DNA of 64,000 bases from positions 1 to 64,000 of the forward strand of contig CASWVG010000005.1 in NCBI GenBank assembly GCA_949472775.1. Reading direction: 5' to 3'. Source of the DNA: an uncultured Lachnospiraceae bacterium. Lineage in GTDB: Bacteria > Bacillota > Clostridia > Lachnospirales > Lachnospiraceae. Shown in pieces: positions 7,267 through 16,210 of this stretch. Position numbers and translations under genes: made by a program. Under the pieces are notes generated by a model. That model saw only the letters and a list, made by a program, of their open reading frames with translations. It searched no databases and was not told the origin of the DNA. How positions within the stretch are numbered: position 1 is the stretch's first letter; the number at the start of each line of letters is the position of its first letter.

Positions 7267-9285
7267 ATGGTTGAATACGAAAAAATCAAGAAAATCCCCT
7301 ACGGCGGAGACTACAACCCGGAGCAGTGGCCCGAGGACACATGGGAGGAGGACATGCGGCTTTTGAAGCTTTCGCACATCGACATTGTCACACTGAATGT
7401 CTTTAGCTGGGCCAGCTTACAGTCCGACGATGACGTCTACCATTTTGAAAAACTGGACAAGATTATGGAACTGGTGAAAAAGCACGGCATGAAAGTGTGC
7501 CTTGCCACTTCCACCGGCGCCCACCCTGCGTGGATGGCAAGAAAGCACCCCGATATCCTGCGTGTGGAGGCAACCGGCATGAAGCGCAAGTTCGGCAGCC
7601 GCCACAATTCCTGCCCCAACAGCCCCACCTACCAGAAATACGCTATGGCACTGGCTTCTAAACTGGCTGACCGCTACAAAAACTATGACAATATTGTGGC
7701 ATGGCATATCTCCAACGAGTACGGCGGGGAGTGTTACTGCGAAAACTGTGAGAAAAAATTCCGGGAATGGCTGAAAGAAAAATACGGGACGATCGAGGAG
7801 GTCAACCGGGCCTGGGACACCGCATTCTGGGGTCACACGTTCTATGACTTTGAGGATATCGTCGCTCCCAATCACCTTTCCGAGCATTGGAGCAATGACC
7901 GCAGCACTTTTCAAGGCATCTCTTTGGACTACCGCCGCTTCAATTCGGAGAGCATTTTAAACGCGTACCGTCTGGAGTATGACGCGGTCCACACCATTAC
8001 CCCCGATATCCCCATCACCACGAATCTGATGGGCACCTATCAGCCTCTGGACTACCAGATGTGGGCCAGATATATGGATTTCGTATCATGGGACAACTAT
8101 CCCGCCAACGACACGCCCGTTTCCGGCACCGCCATGCGCCATGACCTGATGCGCGGCCTTAAGCAGGGAAAACCTTTCGCCCTGATGGAGCAGACGCCAT
8201 CCGTCACCAACTGGCTGCCCTACAATATGCTAAAGCGCCCCGGCGTGATGCGGCTTTGGAGCTATCAGGCAGTCGCCCACGGAGCGGATACGGTCATGTT
8301 TTTCCAGATGAAGCGCAGTATCGGCGCCTGCGAAAAGTACCACGGTGCGGTGATTGACCATGCTGGTCACGAGAACACCAGGGTATTTCGTGAAGTTGCC
8401 GCGCTTGGCGCGGAGCTTGAGCGGCTGGGCAGCCAGACCCTCGGCGCAAGGAGCGACGCCAGGGCCGCCATCGTCTTTGACTGGGACAACTGGTGGGGCA
8501 TCTCCTACTCGGCGGGACCGTCCGTCTTTCTGGATTACTGCAAAGAGGTGGAACGCTATTACAAGGCACTGTTTGACCTGCATATTCCCGTGGACATGAT
8601 CGGCGTGGAGGACGACCTGTCGGCATACGATCTGGTGATCGCGCCGGTGCTCTATATGGTGAAAACAGGCTACGACGAAAAGCTGCGCGCCTACGTGAAA
8701 AACGGCGGCCGTTTCCTGACCACCTTTTTCAGCGGTTATGTGGACGAGCACGACCTCGTGACCGTAGGCGGTTATCCAGGAAAGCTGCGGGATATTCTCG
8801 GCATCTGGGTGGAGGAGGAGGACGCTCTTCCTGCGGACATGCACAACGCCTTCCATTACAAGGGCAGAACCTACCCCGCCTCCATGCTCTGCGACCTGCT
8901 GCACACGGAAGGGGCGGAGGCCCTCGCCTTTTATGAAAAAGATTTCTATGCGGGAATGCCTGTGCTCACGAAAAACGCCTTCGGCAAAGGCTTTGGCTAC
9001 TATGTGGCGACACAGTCCGACGATGCGTTTTATCGGGAATATCTCGGGGAAATCTGCCGTGAAGCGGGAATTGAAGCAATTATGGACGCACCAGAAGGTA
9101 TGGAAGTGACCAGAAGAGTCAATAAAAACGGTACGTTCATATTCCTGCTAAATCATGGGGAAGAGGCGCAAGTGATGGCAATGCCCTTTGCGGGGACGGA
9201 CCTGCTGAGCGGAAAGGCTTATAAAGAGGGAGATGCGCTCACGATTGCCGCAAAGGATGTGGCGATCGTCAGACTATCGACCTGA
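7267..9285 (+). CDS. Beta-galactosidase, glycoside hydrolase family 42
   Basis: A 672-residue intracellular enzyme that hydrolyses terminal beta-D-galactosides. The TIM barrel begins at IPYGGDYNPEQWPEDTWEEDM. The acid/base is Glu151 in WHISNEYGG and the nucleophile Glu309 in FALMEQTPS. Cys116, Cys156, Cys158 and Cys161 match the zinc cluster of GH42 enzymes. A glutamine-amidotransferase-like trimerisation domain (about 400-600) and a short C-terminal beta domain follow, giving the usual family length. No signal peptide is present. AAGGAG lies before the ATG. No transporter or regulator is adjacent, so the sugar source cannot be read from the context. Confidence 0.95.
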   Translation: MVEYEKIKKIPYGGDYNPEQWPEDTWEEDMRLLKLSHIDIVTLNVFSWASLQSDDDVYHFEKLDKIMELVKKHGMKVCLATSTGAHPAWMARKHPDILRVEATGMKRKFGSRHNSCPNSPTYQKYAMALASKLADRYKNYDNIVAWHISNEYGGECYCENCEKKFREWLKEKYGTIEEVNRAWDTAFWGHTFYDFEDIVAPNHLSEHWSNDRSTFQGISLDYRRFNSESILNAYRLEYDAVHTITPDIPITTNLMGTYQPLDYQMWARYMDFVSWDNYPANDTPVSGTAMRHDLMRGLKQGKPFALMEQTPSVTNWLPYNMLKRPGVMRLWSYQAVAHGADTVMFFQMKRSIGACEKYHGAVIDHAGHENTRVFREVAALGAELERLGSQTLGARSDARAAIVFDWDNWWGISYSAGPSVFLDYCKEVERYYKALFDLHIPVDMIGVEDDLSAYDLVIAPVLYMVKTGYDEKLRAYVKNGGRFLTTFFSGYVDEHDLVTVGGYPGKLRDILGIWVEEEDALPADMHNAFHYKGRTYPASMLCDLLHTEGAEALAFYEKDFYAGMPVLTKNAFGKGFGYYVATQSDDAFYREYLGEICREAGIEAIMDAPEGMEVTRRVNKNGTFIFLLNHGEEAQVMAMPFAGTDLLSGKAYKEGDALTIAAKDVAIVRLST

Positions 9286-9393
9286 CACCCGAGAGAACGG
9301 GCTGCTTCCATTTCCACATAGCGATGCATTTCGCAGAAGCAAACAGGATGCGCTGTTTTATTAGGGAACCGTAAATCAGCCAAATATGCAACA

Positions 9394-10995
9394 TTACAGC
9401 GCGTCAATCACGCCCCAGATGCCCTGCTCCTCATACACATTTTTGTAATAGGCGACCTCGGTTCTGATCAGTTCGTCAATGACGCGCATACCGAGAAGTT
9501 CCACAGGCGCTTTGTCATCCGTCATAATCCGGTTTCCCGCTTCATAGGGAACCAGGTTTTCAGAAACGGTATCCATCATTACAAGGAGACTTTCGTCCGC
9601 GACAGTCTCCTTGTGTTTTTTCAGATTCTCAATCATCAGCGGGTTGTCGGAGGCAAAAAGCTCCCTGTTGGTGGAACCCTTCACGTCCACCGTGTAGACC
9701 TCGCCGAAAACGCTGCCAATGGTGTCGGAAAGATAGGCGTTGATGCTGTCCTCCCCGCTGCCCCGCATGTTCATGTTGACCACCATCACGCCGTCCTCCG
9801 CCAGATGCTCCTTCACCAGCGAAAAGAACTCCGTAGATGACATCTGGAAAGGGATCGTGATATCCTGATAAGCGTCCACCATAATTACATCATACTTCCC
9901 GTCAATGGCATTCAGATAAGCCCTGCCGTCGTAAGTGGTCACCGGCACATCCTCCGGCAAATCAAAATAAGTCCGCGCCAGATCTGTGATCTTTTCGTCA
10001 ATCTCCACGCCCTCCACCGGCATGTCCCCAAAGAAAGCCCGGCACTGGTGTGCGTAAGTGCCCGTCCCCATGCCGAGAATCAGCGTATTGCAATCCGCCG
10101 GGTTATCCTTTCCCGTCATAAGCGGCGCCGCCATGGCATAGTCGTAGTACATGCCCGTCAGCCCCTCGTCCTTGATCAGAATGGACTGCACCCCGAATAG
10201 CACATTTGTCGATAATATGACATTCCTGTTGTTTTCTTTCACCTGCAGATAATTGTAAATGGACTCCCCTTCGTATGCCAGATTGCTCTCCCAGAAAGCA
10301 AAACTGTTCGACGCCCCGAAAATACAGCACAGAATAAAGATGACCGCCGACGCCGCGCTTTTCTTCCACCCGCTCTTTTTGCTGACAAAATAGATGATCC
10401 CGAGCCCCAGAAGAATCGCCGCAAAAATCAGAAACGTGACCGAAGTGCCCACCGCCGGAATCGAGATAAAAGTCGGCACAAACGTACCGATAATGCTGCC
10501 GATCGTGTTAAACGCACCGAGCGTCCCCACGATACTGCCGCTGTCCGAAAGGCTCTGTACCGTGTACTTTGCCAGAGACGGCGTCACCGTTCCCAGCAAA
10601 AAAAGCGGAAACACGAAGATCACCATACACGCCGTAAAAGCCGCCCAGATCAGAAAATTCGTATTTACCGCAAAAATAAGCAGCGCGGAAATGCCTATAA
10701 TAATATACTTTCCCACCGCCGGAATCAGCGCAATCCATACTCCTGCAATCAGAATCCGTGTATAGAGCTTGTCCGGGTTCGGATCCTTGTCCGCACTCTT
10801 CCCGCCGTAAATATTACCGAGCGCCATAGCGATCATAATGGTGCCGATAATGATCGTCCACACAATCTGGGAGGAACTGAAATAAGGAGCGAGCAGCCTG
10901 CTCGCCCCCAGCTCCACCGCCATCACGGACATGCCGGCGAAAAATTCCGTCAGGTACAGAAAGATTCTATTCTTTAAAATCGGTGTTGTGTTCAT
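9394..10995 (-). CDS. Membrane-fused spermidine-synthase-like methyltransferase-fold protein
   Basis: A 533-residue protein made of two parts. Residues 1-215 contain about seven membrane helices (starting FLYLTEFFAGMSVMAVELGA), and residues about 285-500 form a SAM-binding Rossmann domain of the spermidine synthase type (TLILGMGTGTYAHQCRA, then VEGVEIDEKITDLA, then VIMVDAYQDITIPFQMSSTEFF). Fused MFS/spermidine-synthase-like proteins of this kind are common in bacteria, but their product is often unproved. The DAYQD loop differs from the aspartate-rich loop of true polyamine synthases. It is convergent with the GH42 gene. No other polyamine genes are nearby. Confidence 0.8.
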   Translation of the reverse strand: MNTTPILKNRIFLYLTEFFAGMSVMAVELGASRLLAPYFSSSQIVWTIIIGTIMIAMALGNIYGGKSADKDPNPDKLYTRILIAGVWIALIPAVGKYIIIGISALLIFAVNTNFLIWAAFTACMVIFVFPLFLLGTVTPSLAKYTVQSLSDSGSIVGTLGAFNTIGSIIGTFVPTFISIPAVGTSVTFLIFAAILLGLGIIYFVSKKSGWKKSAASAVIFILCCIFGASNSFAFWESNLAYEGESIYNYLQVKENNRNVILSTNVLFGVQSILIKDEGLTGMYYDYAMAAPLMTGKDNPADCNTLILGMGTGTYAHQCRAFFGDMPVEGVEIDEKITDLARTYFDLPEDVPVTTYDGRAYLNAIDGKYDVIMVDAYQDITIPFQMSSTEFFSLVKEHLAEDGVMVVNMNMRGSGEDSINAYLSDTIGSVFGEVYTVDVKGSTNRELFASDNPLMIENLKKHKETVADESLLVMMDTVSENLVPYEAGNRIMTDDKAPVELLGMRVIDELIRTEVAYYKNVYEEQGIWGVIDAL

Positions 10996-11096
10996 GCAAA
11001 TTCTCCCTTTATGTTTCTTTTACTCTTCCAGCTTAATGATTAGCTGCTCCATACATACCTTAACATCAATGTATTTTGCTCTCAATCACCGAACGC

Positions 11097-11473
11097 TTAT
11101 TGTTGATGGTCAATAATCCATTGTAAGATTTCCTTTTCACCAATATTACCGGCTGCCATCGCAAGAATTACATAACTTAACTCCTTCTGACTGTATGACA
11201 ATTCATATCCATTTAATACAAGATAAACTAACATAGCATGTGCGCCGAGTCTTTTTTTCCGCCTAACATTGCATGATTTTTTACCAATCCAAAACAAAGT
11301 CGTGCCGCCTTTGCCTGAATGCTTGGATAAAGCTCCTTTCCGCCAAATGACTGAAACGGATTATTTAACGCCAAATCAAGCATTCCTTCATCACGAATAC
11401 CACTACTTCCTCCCGTGGCTTTGATTACACTTGCATGAAATTCTAGCACCTGCTCTTTGCTTAAAATAATCAT
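11097..11473 (-). pseudogene. Doc-type (Fic fold) toxin, frameshifted
   Basis: The first part (from 11473) reads MIILSKEQVLEFHASVIKATG and continues to KNHAMLGGKKD; the C-terminal part is in the -1 frame and reads KKRLGAHAMLVYLVLNGYEL to WIIDHQQ. Together they make a 125-residue Doc toxin, a Fic-fold kinase that inactivates EF-Tu. The two frames meet at a run of seven A residues (11252-11258 on the plus strand as T). The active-site motif, usually HPFxDGNKRxG, reads HAMLGGKKRLG, so several key residues are also lost. The start overlaps the antitoxin stop by four bases. Most likely a dead gene; programmed slippage on the A run is the alternative. Confidence 0.8.
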
Positions 11474-11712
11474 TTTGCCAGAACCTCATATGCTTCCATA
11501 TTCTGCTTTATTAATCGTTCAGATATTGCAAACACATCTTCATCACCGGCAACTTTTTCTTTTTCCGCTCTACTGAAATCAATGACCAAATATCTGGGTA
11601 CAGTATTTTTCAGAATAACCGCCGTTCCATGTTCATCAACTACTTTGGTTACTTTTGAAAAATTTTGATTTGCTTCTGTAATTGAAATCATTGTGTTTGT
11701 GTCTATTGTCAT
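11470..11712 (-). CDS. Phd/YefM-type antitoxin
   Basis: An 80-residue antitoxin starting MTIDTNTMISITEANQNFSKV. The N-terminal half fits the Phd/YefM DNA-binding fold (ITEANQNFSKVTKVVDEHGTAVILKNTVP), and the C-terminal half would wrap the toxin. I chose the ATG at 11712, preceded by GAGAGGTG, rather than 11736. Its stop overlaps the toxin start (ATGA), the usual coupled arrangement. It is intact although its toxin partner is frameshifted. These proteins normally repress their own promoter, which would lie in 11713-11800. Confidence 0.85.
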   Translation of the reverse strand: MTIDTNTMISITEANQNFSKVTKVVDEHGTAVILKNTVPRYLVIDFSRAEKEKVAGDEDVFAISERLIKQNMEAYEVLAK

Positions 11713-11898
11713 GTTATATGCACCTCTCTTCCACATATATCATATGTAAATTCCAGCCAGGAATACAGCCAATTCCAGATTACTAAATTATTCAATGCTG
11801 TTATTCTACCACAACGACACACACAGTTCCATTAAATTTTACTAAATATCCTCGCACCACGCCCAGCGAAGCGAAGGCGGGCAGCCTGCCAGAACACA

Positions 11899-11932
11899 GC
11901 GCGGGCGACGTAATATTACCCGTCGCCCGCGC
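11899..11932. other. Perfect 12-bp GC-rich stem-loop after sipL
   Basis: GCGCGGGCGACG and CGTCGCCCGCGC pair perfectly around a ten-base AT-rich loop (TAATATTACC). It lies 14 bases past the sipL stop codon. There is no T-run on either strand, so it may act as an mRNA 3' end protector or weak terminator. Confidence 0.6.
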
Positions 11933-11946
11933 GTCCGCTTACAAAC

Positions 11947-13503
11947 TCAAATGCCGCCCTTCACCACCAGTATTTTATCTCCCGCACTGATTTCCTCCGT
12001 CGGCAGCTCGTTCACTTCCCTAAGCTGCGCCACCGGCACATAATACTTCTTGCCGATATCCCACAGCGTCTCTCCCGGTCCCACAATACAGATCACCATC
12101 CCCGGCAGGTCGCTGAGCTTATTCAGGTCAAGCGGCTCCACCCGGATATCTGTCACCAGATCGCGGTTCTGCACAGAAAATACAATCACTTTAAACTGCA
12201 ATGCCGCCTTGACGTCCAGCTCGTCGCTGTCAAGCATGGTCACGGTCAGCTGCTCAATACTGCTCCGCAGCTTATAGACACAGGTGGGCAGAATGTTCTC
12301 CGCCTCGATCACATACTGGAACGGCAGTTCATTGACTGTGGAATAAATGGACTTCGCGCCGCCTGCACTCAGATAGAGTGTTGTCACCAGAAGCGTACCC
12401 GTGACGGCAATGCCGTTCTCCACAATGGACTGCTCGTCGATCCTGATTTCCCCGTCGGAGTGGATGAGCTGGTACATCGGCATCTCCGGATTCTGAATCC
12501 GCACATGCTCCGCAATCTTACATTTGCCGTTTCCGGCAAGCAGAAGACTCTTTACTGGCATCTGCGTGGTCAGCGCTTCAATCTCCTTATCCACACCGTA
12601 AACGTCGGAGATCACCTCCAGATTTTCCTCCTCGTAGAGGTGGATATCCAGATCCAGTACCGGCTCCACGCAGAACACTCTCTCCTCGCCGTCAAAATCC
12701 TGCCGCACTTCCACATTGCACTGCCCCAGATGATACTGGATATCGGGAATCATATTCTCCCGGCAGCCATGGCACTCGATAATACCGCTGAAAGGCACCG
12801 TATTTTCATACCACTGTGTTTTGTCGTTATCCCCTTCGCCCTCATACAGGAAAAAGGCGCGCATCTCCCCCTGAATCGAAAGCTTCTCTTCAAGCGCCTT
12901 AAACTCCACATGATCGAAACAGATATGGTGCCATATGGTCTGGAACACGTTAGGCAGATTGCCCGTCAGTTCCATCTCCTCCTTCAGGCGGAAAATGTCT
13001 TTCTTGTGCAGCACCAGCTCTATCACCGGGTAGACGCACTTGCGGTACTCCACAGGCTCCTCATGGTAAAGGTCAACCGCCGTCTCACACTCCACCTGCT
13101 CCTCCCGCTCCAGCGTAAAGGAAACCACCGCCTGTACACTGAATTTGCGCGAGTTGATCAGCCCCACCGTCAGATCCTCGATACAGCTTTCCGAAAGGAT
13201 CGTGTCGCCATTATTTACCCCTTCCATATTGACCTTTTCCTCAAAGGGAATCACCGCCTCCATGCTGGCGCACATCCCCTCCATGTCCGTCAGATACAGT
13301 ATGGACACCACTAGTTTGCCCTTCAGGCCAACCACGTTTTCACCGGGGCGGATCTCCTCCATAATGATCTCGCCTTTACTGCTTAACAGATAGTTTGCAT
13401 CCAGTTTATTATCTGAAATGTTAACGTCCTCTTCCAATACCATCTGCGTGCCGGCTCTACCGTTTATTCGATCCATATGTATCTTTTTCTTCACCAATTC
13501 CAC
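11947..13503 (-). CDS. sipL: SipL-like spore protein with SPOCS (DUF3794) and LysM domains
   Basis: A 518-residue protein with repeated DUF3794/SPOCS domains (about 25-130, 160-290 and 330-440) and a C-terminal LysM domain (about 470-516, GPGETLWDIGKKYYV and KILVVKGG). In Clostridioides difficile, SipL has this architecture and binds SpoIVA to build the spore coat around the forespore. The start MELVKKKIHMDR is a GTG at 13503. The only good ribosome binding site, GGGAGGG, lies in the 3' arm of a long hairpin. No other coat gene is adjacent. I am confident of the family; SipL identity rests on the domain order. Confidence 0.85.
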   Translation of the reverse strand: MELVKKKIHMDRINGRAGTQMVLEEDVNISDNKLDANYLLSSKGEIIMEEIRPGENVVGLKGKLVVSILYLTDMEGMCASMEAVIPFEEKVNMEGVNNGDTILSESCIEDLTVGLINSRKFSVQAVVSFTLEREEQVECETAVDLYHEEPVEYRKCVYPVIELVLHKKDIFRLKEEMELTGNLPNVFQTIWHHICFDHVEFKALEEKLSIQGEMRAFFLYEGEGDNDKTQWYENTVPFSGIIECHGCRENMIPDIQYHLGQCNVEVRQDFDGEERVFCVEPVLDLDIHLYEEENLEVISDVYGVDKEIEALTTQMPVKSLLLAGNGKCKIAEHVRIQNPEMPMYQLIHSDGEIRIDEQSIVENGIAVTGTLLVTTLYLSAGGAKSIYSTVNELPFQYVIEAENILPTCVYKLRSSIEQLTVTMLDSDELDVKAALQFKVIVFSVQNRDLVTDIRVEPLDLNKLSDLPGMVICIVGPGETLWDIGKKYYVPVAQLREVNELPTEEISAGDKILVVKGGI

Positions 13504-13511
13504 AAAAAATG

Positions 13512-13554
13512 CCCTCCCTGCGTATAGTTACTATAAATCTATGCGCAGGGAGGG
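13512..13554 (-). promoter_or_regulatory. Hairpin that buries the sipL ribosome binding site
   Basis: On the minus strand CCCTCCCTGCGCATAG pairs with CTATACGCAGGGAGGG at 15 of 16 positions around an 11-base loop. The 3' arm contains the GGGAGGG that would serve the GTG at 13503, and it is followed by a run of six T residues. It could block translation, or act as a terminator for upstream read-through. Confidence 0.7.
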
Positions 13555-13587
13555 GCGGATATGTTTCTTATTTTGGCCGGAAATTGC

Positions 13588-13687
13588 GACAACGTAATAG
13601 GTAATTGCGAAACTCATCAAATCGTGGCTTTTTTTGTGCAAATTCAACAACCTTAAAAGAGTTTCGCAATTGCCTAGACAACGTAAT
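13588..13687. repeat. 78-bp element with 17-bp inverted ends and 11-bp flanking direct repeats
   Basis: AGGTAATTGCGAAACTC (13599-13615) is inverted as GAGTTTCGCAATTGCCT (13659-13675) with one mismatch. GACAACGTAAT stands directly on both sides (13588-13598 and 13677-13687). No reading frame fits inside. The form is that of a very small MITE-like insertion or a site-specific recombination remnant. Confidence 0.6.
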
Positions 13688-13741
13688 CATGAAAGGGGAA
13701 CGCAAAGCATTCTCTGAATCAAGCACGCCGGCGCCCGGTTT

Positions 13742-14401
13742 TTACAGATACGATTTCGTCCGCTTCATATCGGTGACAAAATCGGGATTGTCTTTTTTCA
13801 TCAGGTCATAAAGCTTATACGCGTTATCGTGATCCTTGATCAATGCCTGCAGTTCGCTCTCCGTTATGCCGACCAGCTGGATGAATTGGGTCTTGCCATA
13901 TAACGTGTCCTGCGTCTGCGCTTCCGTATCGGCAATCGTCAAAAGAGCTGTGATGTCTGACTCCACACCCGTATGTAAAGACTTTCCCCCGCCCGAAACA
14001 TACTCGAAGGGATCAAAAAACCTTTCCTGTGTATAAGTATATCTGGCAAGATTCAGCATCATGTCAATCGCCCACATACACGCCTCGTCTGTCTCTTCCT
14101 TAAGCTTGATCGTCATTTCATAACCCCATTTACTCCACTCGCCGCCAAGCGCTTTTTCATTGGCGTAAAGCTGGGTCATGCCGTATGTTACTATGTGCTT
14201 ATAGCCTTTCGGAGATGGGTAAATGGAAAATCCGTCAAGGTAATTGTTTCCCCCAAAGACGGCTCTCGACGCCATGTCTGTGGCATAGTGCCCGGGCTTC
14301 ACTCCGGGATAAAGCCTTTCAAATTCCTTGTCAATAATTTCCCATCCTGGCGCCCACTCGGGATCGTCTTCCACCCTCTTTCTAAACTCCTCTATCGTCA
14401 T
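13742..14401 (-). CDS. SUFU (suppressor of fused) domain protein
   Basis: A 219-residue cytoplasmic protein that matches the bacterial SUFU domain along nearly its whole length: SIYPSPKGYKHIVTYGMTQL (about 58-77), GYEMTIKLK, ACMWAIDMMLNLARYTYT and IQLVGITESELQAL. In bacteria this domain is often found in polymorphic-toxin immunity proteins and in stand-alone genes of unknown role. No toxin gene is visible nearby. I chose the ATG at 14401 because AGGAGG lies eight bases before it. It follows pyrD on the same strand but without obvious functional link. Confidence 0.85.
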   Translation of the reverse strand: MTIEEFRKRVEDDPEWAPGWEIIDKEFERLYPGVKPGHYATDMASRAVFGGNNYLDGFSIYPSPKGYKHIVTYGMTQLYANEKALGGEWSKWGYEMTIKLKEETDEACMWAIDMMLNLARYTYTQERFFDPFEYVSGGGKSLHTGVESDITALLTIADTEAQTQDTLYGKTQFIQLVGITESELQALIKDHDNAYKLYDLMKKDNPDFVTDMKRTKSYL

Positions 14402-14509
14402 TTCCGTTTCCTCCTGCCTTCCCAGCATTTCCCATTGCGTCAGCCATATTCGCCACGCTGCTGGCATAGTTTCTCCTAATCAGCATACGGCATTCCTTTT
14501 GCGCATTTC

Positions 14510-15412
14510 CTACGAGACCGCCCCGACCAGCTCCGTCACATTCTCAATCCCATACTGCCTCATATAAGCCTCAATCCCTTCCACCACTTCCACCGTAGTG
14601 TAGGGATTCACAAAGTTCATCGCACCCACGGCCACAGCGCTCGCCCCGGCAAGCAGGAATTCAATCGCATCCTCCGCGCTTCCGATACCGCCCATACCGA
14701 TAATCGGAATCTTCACCGCCTGCGCCGTCTGGTAAACCATCCGCACGGCCACAGGCTTGACCGCAGGGCCGGACATGCCGCCCGTCTTATTGGCAAGTAC
14801 AAACTTTTTCCTGTGTATATCAATCTTCATGCCTGTGATCGTGTTAATCATGGAAAGCGCGTCGGCTCCCGCCGCCTCCGCCGCTTTAGCCATCTCTGTA
14901 ATGTCCGTCACATTCGGGCTCAGCTTCATAATCACCGGCTGTTTCGCCTTTTTCTTAATCTGCGACGTAATGTCGTAGAGGGAATCTGCCTTCTGCCCGA
15001 AAGCGATCGCCCCCTCTTTCACATTGGGGCAGGACACATTGATTTCCAGCATGGAAACGGACGTGTCCGAAAGACGCTCCACCACTTCCAGATAGTCCTC
15101 CACGGTTTTGCCGCACACATTTACAATGACATTGGTGTCATAATTTTTCAAAAATTCCAGGTCTCTCTCCATAAAAACGTCAATCCCCGGGTTCTGCAGG
15201 CCGATGGCGTTTAACATGCCGCCGTACACTTCCGCCACACGGGGCGTTGGATTGCCTTCCCAGGGCACATTCGCCACACCCTTGGTCACCACCGCGCCAA
15301 GTCTGTTCAAATCCACAAAATCACTGTACTCCATGCCGGAACCGAAAGTGCCGGACGCTGTCATAACAGGATTTTTAAAGGTGACTCCCGCAATTTTTAC
15401 CTCTGTATTCAT
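14510..15412 (-). CDS. pyrD: Dihydroorotate dehydrogenase, catalytic subunit (class 1B)
   Basis: A 300-residue FMN enzyme that oxidises dihydroorotate to orotate in pyrimidine synthesis. Features are the start KIAGVTFKNPVMTASGTFG, NVSCPNVKEGAIAFGQ with the class 1B catalytic Cys (about 130), and the FMN-phosphate site GMGGIGSAEDAIEFLLAGA near 245-265. The start overlaps the pyrK stop by four bases, which couples their translation and fits the PyrDB/PyrK heterotetramer that passes electrons to NAD. It is complete and should be active. Confidence 0.96.
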   Translation of the reverse strand: MNTEVKIAGVTFKNPVMTASGTFGSGMEYSDFVDLNRLGAVVTKGVANVPWEGNPTPRVAEVYGGMLNAIGLQNPGIDVFMERDLEFLKNYDTNVIVNVCGKTVEDYLEVVERLSDTSVSMLEINVSCPNVKEGAIAFGQKADSLYDITSQIKKKAKQPVIMKLSPNVTDITEMAKAAEAAGADALSMINTITGMKIDIHRKKFVLANKTGGMSGPAVKPVAVRMVYQTAQAVKIPIIGMGGIGSAEDAIEFLLAGASAVAVGAMNFVNPYTTVEVVEGIEAYMRQYGIENVTELVGAVS

Positions 15413-16185
15413 AGATCCACCTCCCCTGCCTCAAAAACCGGCCCTTCCGTACAGATGCGGGCATTGTGTACATGGGAATGCGCGTCCACTTCCGTTGTCC
15501 GGCATACACAGCCAAGACAGGCGCCCACGCCGCATGCCATGCGCTCCTCCAGAGAAATATAGGCTTCGATCCCGTTCTGCTCCGCATACTTTTTAATTGC
15601 CTGGAGCATCGGCATCGGTCCGCAGGCCATAATCACCTCCGCGTGGAGCGCGTAGGCTTTGATGATATCCATCACATTGCCTCTGGTTCCCACACTGCCG
15701 TCCTCCGTTGCCACATAGACGTCACCGTACTCTGCCAGATCCTCCTCCAGAAAAAGGTCTTTATTCCGATAGCCGAGCAGAATCTGTTTCTTCTCATCCA
15801 TCGCTTTGGCCAGCTCCAGAATAGGCGGAATGCCGATCCCGCCGCCCATCAGAAAGGCCCGCTTTCCCTTCGCCTTGTCGACAGGAAATCCATTTCCAAG
15901 CACACCGAGCACTTCCAGCCTGTCGCCCACTTTGCAGGTTGAAAACTCCGCCGTCCCCTTTCCTGCCACACGGTACACGAGCCGCAGCCTGTTTTTCTCC
16001 TTGTCCGCCTCGCAGATGCTGATGGGGCGGGGCAGGAGCATACTCTCACCGTGTGGATAAACCGCCACAAACTGGCCCGGCTGGGCATTTTTCGCAAGCT
16101 TTGTCTCCAGCCAGAGGTCATAGATCTGTTCGCCTATCTGTTTTTGTGATATTACTATCGCCGTAACTTTTCTCTTTTGCGCCAT
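15409..16185 (-). CDS. pyrK: Dihydroorotate dehydrogenase, electron transfer subunit
   Basis: A 258-residue FAD and [2Fe-2S] protein that passes electrons from PyrDB to NAD. The ferredoxin-reductase-like FAD domain covers about 1-100 (PGQFVAVYPHGESMLLPRPISI), the NAD domain about 105-215 (FLMGGGIGIPPILELAK and ACGPMPMLQAI), and the C-terminal cluster motif is CGVGACLGCVC with a fourth Cys in ARICTEGP. I chose the ATG at 16185 behind GAAAGG; the upstream in-frame extension overlaps an A/T-rich spacer and is not conserved in character. It overlaps pyrD by four bases. Confidence 0.95.
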   Translation of the reverse strand: MAQKRKVTAIVISQKQIGEQIYDLWLETKLAKNAQPGQFVAVYPHGESMLLPRPISICEADKEKNRLRLVYRVAGKGTAEFSTCKVGDRLEVLGVLGNGFPVDKAKGKRAFLMGGGIGIPPILELAKAMDEKKQILLGYRNKDLFLEEDLAEYGDVYVATEDGSVGTRGNVMDIIKAYALHAEVIMACGPMPMLQAIKKYAEQNGIEAYISLEERMACGVGACLGCVCRTTEVDAHSHVHNARICTEGPVFEAGEVDL

Positions 16186-16210
16186 ATGCGGTTCCTTTCT
16201 GGTTGTTTTT

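Noticed and set aside
11899-11932. GC-rich perfect stem as a sipL terminator
   Set aside because: It has no T-run on either strand, so I list it only as a stem-loop.
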